64,000 bases of DNA from CAZMGV01 sp964621525 [NCBI: uncultured bacterium] (lineage in GTDB: Bacteria > JAGRBM01). Numbering within the stretch: the stretch's first letter is position 1; the number at the start of each line of letters is the position of its first letter. The translations under genes were made by a program, and so were the position numbers. Below, one piece after another: positions 59,439 to 64,000 of the stretch. The stretch lies in NCBI GenBank assembly GCA_964621525.1, contig CAZUMS010000001.1:227514-291513 (forward strand), read 5' to 3'. The notes under the pieces are model-generated. The model was not told where the DNA came from. It saw only the letters and a list, made by a program, of their open reading frames with translations, and ran no database searches.

Positions 59439-60136
59439 AGGGAGTTCCCCTTCCTCGGCGGGAGCCGGCGGCCGATCCACCGGCCGAACTCGCGGGGGTT
59501 ACGGGACTGGAGATACACCCGGCCACGGCCGGACAGTTTCAGCACGAGCCCCTCTCCCGAGAGCCAGCTCGAGATCCAGCCGGAGCCCGCCTTCACGACC
59601 TCGTAGTTCACGCCCTGCGTGAAACCGACGAGGTGGCCCGTATCGACGATCATCTCGCCGTAGAATTCCCGGACCGCGAGGCCGCCGAAGGCAGCCGCAA
59701 TCACAGGTCCGTGCCCGGACGCCTCGATGAAGAACAGGCTTTCGCCTGTCACAAGCCCCTTAAACCCCTGGAATTTCGTGTCGAGCTTCACCGTATCCGG
59801 AGCGGCGACGAAGCTCGTCGCCTGAAGATAGAGCTTTTCTCCCCCCAGAAGGTCGTGGACGGTCATATCCCCGGACAGCGGCGGTGCCAGCGAGACGTGG
59901 GCATGCTCGTTCACCGCCCGGTAGACGTTCGTGAACAGGGACTGGCCGCCGAGCAGCGACCGCTTGAGCTTGTTCAGAATGCCGCCGGTGCCCGCCGAAA
60001 AAGGCCCTTCCGTCGTCACGGCCAGGTTCGGCGTCATGCTCACGAGAGTGCCGCTTTCGGCCCGCAGGTTTTCGCCCGGCTCCATCTGGACAGCCGCGAT
60101 AGCGTGCGCCGGCCCGTAACTGATGGCGATTCTCAT
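59435..60136 (-). CDS. AIM24-family protein, second of three paralogues
   Basis: A 233-aa AIM24 protein with A-E-S-G-T-L-V-S-M-T, L-F-F-I-E-A-S-G-H-G-P, V-D-T-G-H-L-V-G-F and Y-L-Q-S-R-N near the end, in the same order as its neighbours. Its ATG overlaps the stop of the first paralogue (ATGA), and the third paralogue's GTG overlaps this gene's stop. The basic tail P-P-R-K-G-N is shared by neither neighbour. All three together suggest a hetero-oligomer. Confidence 0.9.
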   Translation of the reverse strand: MRIAISYGPAHAIAAVQMEPGENLRAESGTLVSMTPNLAVTTEGPFSAGTGGILNKLKRSLLGGQSLFTNVYRAVNEHAHVSLAPPLSGDMTVHDLLGGEKLYLQATSFVAAPDTVKLDTKFQGFKGLVTGESLFFIEASGHGPVIAAAFGGLAVREFYGEMIVDTGHLVGFTQGVNYEVVKAGSGWISSWLSGEGLVLKLSGRGRVYLQSRNPREFGRWIGRRLPPRKGNSL

Positions 60137-60828
60137 GGCTTCAGCAGGGGCTGGATCCAGCGGGCCAGCCCGGCCTCGTTACGGGACTGGATATACAGCC
60201 GTCCCTCGCCCGAAAACTCGCAGACGAGTCCCTCGCCCGAAAACAGGATCGCCCGCGCACCGCCCTGAATGGGCCGGATTTTCATCCCAAGGGTATGGTC
60301 GTACCCCACCACATGGCTGGAATTGACGATGTAGGCGGTCTTGACGTCCACGTACATGACCCCGCCATAGGCGTTCAGGAAGATCTCTCCGCGGCCCGAA
60401 CATTCAAGCAGGAACAGCCCGTTACCCGCGAACAGGTTGCGAAAGCCGCCCCAGCGGACCCGGACATGCACGTCCCCGTGGCTCGCGAGAAAACTCCCCG
60501 CCCGGACCAGCAGGCGGTTCTTTCCGTCGAGCTGGCGACGGAAGATGCTGCCCGGCATGACCGGAGCGAGCACCAGTTCGCCGTTCTGGCCTGCCGTGTA
60601 GTCGTTCACGAACACCGACTCGCGGCCGAGAAGCCGCCGGACAAAGGCCGAGAAGAGGGTCATCAGCCAGCCGCCGAAACCCGCGCCTCGGGCGTTCAGC
60701 CTGGTCTTCATGGATATCCAGGTGGACCGGGCCACGAGGGAGCCCGCCTCGGCGCGCACGGTCTCTCCGCGCTCCAGCTGAATCTTCAACCAGGAAAACG
60801 ACGGCTCATGCTCGATCACTGCCCGCAT
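60133..60828 (-). CDS. AIM24-family protein, first of three paralogues
   Basis: A 231-aa AIM24 protein, the first gene of the trio. It has A-E-A-G-S-L-V-A-R-S, F-L-L-E-C-S-G-R-G-E-I and the final I-Y-I-Q-S-R-N motif, but N-S-S-H replaces the V-D-T-G-H of the other two. A hydrophobic stretch W-L-M-T-L-F-S-A-F near residue 58 is peculiar to this copy. It is divergent from the ferritin-like gene across 162 bp that contain an inverted repeat. Confidence 0.9.
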   Translation of the reverse strand: MRAVIEHEPSFSWLKIQLERGETVRAEAGSLVARSTWISMKTRLNARGAGFGGWLMTLFSAFVRRLLGRESVFVNDYTAGQNGELVLAPVMPGSIFRRQLDGKNRLLVRAGSFLASHGDVHVRVRWGGFRNLFAGNGLFLLECSGRGEIFLNAYGGVMYVDVKTAYIVNSSHVVGYDHTLGMKIRPIQGGARAILFSGEGLVCEFSGEGRLYIQSRNEAGLARWIQPLLKP

Positions 60829-60857
60829 ACGGCCGCCAACGTGGCGGAGCGCCGCCC

Positions 60858-60873
60858 GGCGGTCAAGACCGCC
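60858..60873. promoter_or_regulatory. Candidate operator (7-2-7 inverted repeat)
   Basis: GGCGGTC-AA-GACCGCC is a perfect inverted repeat with a 2-nt centre, 30 bp upstream of the AIM24 operon start and in the 162-bp divergent region before the ferritin-like gene. The size suits a dimeric regulator. Another 7-2-7 repeat of different sequence stands upstream of groS. Confidence 0.4.
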
Positions 60874-60990
60874 GTTGAACGTGAAACCGATTTTCAGTCT
60901 CCCATTTTAGGGCATCCCTTTCCGGGTTCTCACGCCTCCTGTTCATCCGGTAGGATGCAGGCACATTCCACCGGAAGGGGTACCCGTTCG

Positions 60991-61446
60991 ATGAAAGACG
61001 CGATCCGCAAGAAGGCCATCAACCTGATGAACAAGATCCTGGAGATGGAGCTCGCCGGCTCGATCCACTACACCCACTATTCATTCATGGTGTACGGGTA
61101 CAACCGGATCCCCATCGTGAAGTGGCTCCGCGAACAGGCGGCCGAATCGCTGAAGCATGCGGAAACGGCCGGCGAACTGGTCACGACTCTCGGCGGTCAC
61201 CCCTCGCTCGGCATCGGGCCGCTGCTCGAAACCCAGAAGCACGACATCGGCGACATCCTGAGGGAATCCCTGCGGCACGAACGGGCGACCCTCAAGCTTT
61301 ACGAGGACCTTCTCAAGGTTGTCGAAGGCGAGGACGTGATGCTGGAAGAATACGCCCGCGAGCACATCTACATGGAGACCATGCATCTCGGCGAAGTGGA
61401 CAAGATGCTCCGGAAGCCCGGCGATATCGACCGGTTCGAGAAATAA
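60991..61446 (+). CDS. Ferritin-like (bacterioferritin-related) protein
   Basis: A 151-aa four-helix-bundle protein. Helix motifs include E-M-E-L-A-G-S, A-A-E-S-L-K-H-A-E-T, T-L-G-G-H-P-S-L and the second E-x-x-H, E129-T-M-H132. Compared with bacterioferritin, the position of the haem-ligand methionine is Leu54, and the ferroxidase glutamate before H56 is Ser53 with Glu52 next to it. It therefore belongs to a haem-less subgroup with a modified di-iron site. AAGGGG is 10 nt before the ATG. It stores or detoxifies iron, most likely. Confidence 0.85.
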   Translation: MKDAIRKKAINLMNKILEMELAGSIHYTHYSFMVYGYNRIPIVKWLREQAAESLKHAETAGELVTTLGGHPSLGIGPLLETQKHDIGDILRESLRHERATLKLYEDLLKVVEGEDVMLEEYAREHIYMETMHLGEVDKMLRKPGDIDRFEK

Positions 61447-61467
61447 TCCACTCTCCCCTTTAAAAGC

Positions 61468-61503
61468 CGAAGGCCGCGGTCCCCTGAGGGATCGCGGCCT
61501 TCG
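61468..61503. terminator. Bidirectional intrinsic terminator between ferritin-like gene and groL
   Basis: A 16-bp stem (61468-61483 with 61488-61503, one G-U pair) and a CTGA loop form a very stable hairpin. On the minus strand it is followed by CTTTTAAA, a good terminator tail for groL; on the plus strand the tail is weaker (CTGTTTC). It separates two convergent genes, so it likely serves both. Confidence 0.85.
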
Positions 61504-61524
61504 CTGTTTCCGGCAACGTCCGGG

Positions 61525-63174
<1,650 letters not shown>

Positions 63175-63196
63175 TTAAATAGGGATTGCCCGCGCG

Positions 63197-63484
63197 TCAG
63201 TCGATGACGGCGAGGATGTCTTCTTCCTTGAGGATGAGGAGCTCGTCCCCGTCCACCTTGATCTCGCTGCCGCCCCACTTGGAGAACAGCACCCGGTCGC
63301 CCTTCTTCACGTCGAGGGGGATGCGCTTGCCTTTCTCGTCGATGCGGCCGCTGCCCACGGCGACAACCTCGGCTTCCTGCGGCTTTTCCTTGGCCGAATC
63401 GGGGATGATGATCCCGCCCTTGGTCTTCTCTTCCGAATCGATGCGCTTGACCAGAATCCGGTCGTTCAGCGGACGAACTTTCAT
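63197..63484 (-). CDS. groS: Co-chaperonin GroES
   Basis: A 95-aa lid of the GroEL chamber. The [12 protein letters not shown] start, the mobile loop [11 protein letters not shown] and the end D-I-L-A-V-I-D are typical. TTAGGAGAG is placed well upstream of the ATG. It is the first gene of groS-groL, with an about 150-nt leader from the predicted promoter. Confidence 0.98.
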   Translation of the reverse strand: MKVRPLNDRILVKRIDSEEKTKGGIIIPDSAKEKPQEAEVVAVGSGRIDEKGKRIPLDVKKGDRVLFSKWGGSEIKVDGDELLILKEEDILAVID

Positions 63485-63571
63485 GGTTCTAATTCTCTCC
63501 TAACTGGTTGGCTTGAAAGGTCTTTGCGGGGCCCAGTGGGACCGGCGGGAGGTTTCCGGGGGGATCGCTCA

Positions 63572-63596
63572 GGGAGGGGGTCCCCCCCCTCTTTTT
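63572..63596 (+). other. G/C hairpin with T-run in the groS leader region
   Basis: A G-rich half (63572-63580) and C-rich half (63582-63591) form a hairpin followed on the plus strand by TTTTT (63592-63596). This looks like an intrinsic terminator pointing away from groS, although no plus-strand gene precedes it. In the minus-strand groS leader the same hairpin could affect mRNA stability or translation. Confidence 0.4.
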
Positions 63597-63641
63597 CAGA
63601 TCCCCCGGATTCCGCCCTGCGGCTCCGATTGCCCGGCCAGA

Positions 63642-63669
63642 GTCATAATCACGCTCCCCACAGGGTCAA
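63642..63669 (-). promoter_or_regulatory. Predicted sigma70-type promoter of groSL
   Basis: On the minus strand, -35 TTGACC (63669-63664) and -10 TATGAC (63647-63642) are 16 nt apart, about 150 nt upstream of groS. The CIRCE-like operator lies directly upstream of the -35. Hexamers match the consensus in 5/6 and 4/6 positions. Confidence 0.55.
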
Positions 63670-63676
63670 GGGATTT

Positions 63677-63703
63677 TTAGCAATTATGGCGCGAGACTGC
63701 CAA
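63677..63703 (-). promoter_or_regulatory. Degenerate CIRCE element (HrcA operator)
   Basis: On the plus strand TTAGCAATT (63677-63685), a 9-nt spacer and GACTGCCAA (63695-63703) match the CIRCE consensus TTAGCACTC-N9-GAGTGCTAA at 7 of 9 positions in each arm, with exactly the right spacing and position next to the groSL promoter. HrcA repression is expected; hrcA itself is not in the window. Confidence 0.7.
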
Positions 63704-63710
63704 ATAACTG

Positions 63711-63864
63711 GAATCTCTTGAGATTCGAGGCTCCGGTTCATTTCGAGGTTTAGCGAGGTTTGTGGGGCCGAAACTCATAACTATCTGAAATCATTCAGGT
63801 CTGATGGTTGCCCATTTCGAGGCCGCCCCGGAACAGCCTCGAAACGATGGGGGAGGTTCCGAGG
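63711..63864. repeat. Cluster of TTCGAGG repeats and inverted repeats upstream of groS
   Basis: A 7-2-7 inverted repeat GAATCTC-TT-GAGATTC stands at 63711-63726. TTCGAGG copies lie at 63724-63730 and 63741-63748 (as TTTCGAGG); GCGAGG is at 63753-63758; TTTCGAGG at 63815-63822 is mirrored by CCTCGAAA at 63837-63844 (8-bp arms, 14-nt spacer); TTCCGAGG is at 63857-63864. No gene is visible here. The spacing is irregular. Confidence 0.55.
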
Positions 63865-63901
63865 CTAGCCGGATTGCACGGGCGGGGAGTTCGCTGAACC
63901 T

Positions 63902-63948
63902 GGGGGGGGGCCGCGGCGGGGGGGGGGGGGGCGGGGGGGGGGGCGGGG
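63902..63948. repeat. Long G-runs
   Basis: G-runs of 9 (63902-63910), 14 (63918-63931), 11 (63933-63943) and 4 (63945-63948), broken only by single C or a short CCGCGGC. Such a sequence could form a G-quadruplex on the plus strand, but runs this long are also typical of sequencing or assembly error near a contig end. Confidence 0.6.
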
Positions 63949-63958
63949 TGTGACTCAA

Positions 63959-63994
63959 CGCAGAGGCGCAGAGGGCGCGGAGGGACGCGGAGGG
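63959..63994. repeat. Short tandem repeat, CGCRGAGG units
   Basis: Four imperfect 8-10 bp units follow each other: CGCAGAGG, CGCAGAGGG, CGCGGAGGGA and CGCGGAGGG. This resembles the purine-rich CGCAGAG-type intergenic repeats found in many environmental genomes. The array may continue beyond the window edge. The 63485-64000 stretch has no convincing gene. Confidence 0.6.
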
Positions 63995-64000
63995 CACCGA

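Noticed and set aside
63791-63997. A minus-strand frame encoding a poly-proline stretch
   Set aside because: The prolines come only from the G-runs; there is no ribosome site or other coding signal.

Overview
The window is gene-dense, GC-rich bacterial chromosome. Genes are packed with 4-nt ATGA/GTGA overlaps, GTG starts are common, and two convergent genes have directly abutting stop codons. A Gram-negative cell is indicated by at least five lipoproteins with lipoboxes, a CpoB/YbgF-like periplasmic protein and a LysM envelope protein. Three conserved blocks (dprA-topA-trmFO-xerC-hslV-hslU, then argB-argD-argF; purB-purC-purS-purQ-purL-purF-pyrE; groS-groL), together with DUF1844, HEAT and HD-GYP proteins and many hybrid kinases, suggest a deltaproteobacteria-like lineage (Desulfobacterota/Myxococcota in the broad sense). 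This is inference from gene content; there is no rRNA to settle it.

Layout. 1-4 kb: a thioesterase, a SprT-like metallopeptidase, a START-like protein and an OmpR-type two-component system, all on the minus strand. 4.3-7.7 kb (plus): DUF1844, a HEAT protein and an HD-GYP protein, the last two sharing an N-terminal module. 23.4 down to 7.7 kb (minus): one run of 13 tightly spaced genes with no gap above 69 nt, going from envelope (cpoB, LysM) through DNA/tRNA maintenance (dprA, topA, trmFO, xerC) and proteolysis (hslVU) to arginine synthesis (argBDF) and two chaperone/scaffold-like genes. 23.5-38 kb is the accessory part: queuosine-precursor transporter, tRNA-Thr, a glycosyltransferase/DoxX/isomerase/reductase operon, a CotH-like lipoprotein, a strictosidine-synthase-like lipoprotein paired with a PRISE-type reductase, a PAS hybrid kinase, a 74-aa cysteine protein, a split YeeE/YedE sulfur transporter, tRNA-Phe, an HTH protein, an orphan J-protein and a lipoprotein of unknown function.

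38-48.4 kb (minus) is a signalling region: a multi-TM methyl-accepting protein, a geranylgeranyl-reductase-family enzyme, a histidine phosphatase, two REC-bearing histidine kinases, a stand-alone CheB methylesterase and a ClpX-like unfoldase that lacks the zinc domain. No CheA, CheW or CheR is present. This is the best candidate for an undescribed system. 49-58.7 kb (plus) is the purine/pyrimidine block, with a four-subunit-type FGAR amidotransferase (PurS/PurQ/PurL) and a likely CTG-initiated purQ. 58.7-60.8 kb holds three translationally coupled AIM24-family paralogues, divergent from a ferritin-like gene. The window ends with groSL, preceded by a sigma70-like promoter and a degenerate CIRCE operator, then a repeat-rich gene-free stretch with long G-runs.

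Start sites were chosen from Shine-Dalgarno spacing, overlap with the upstream stop codon and family N-termini. They often differ from the longest open frame, and this is stated where it matters.
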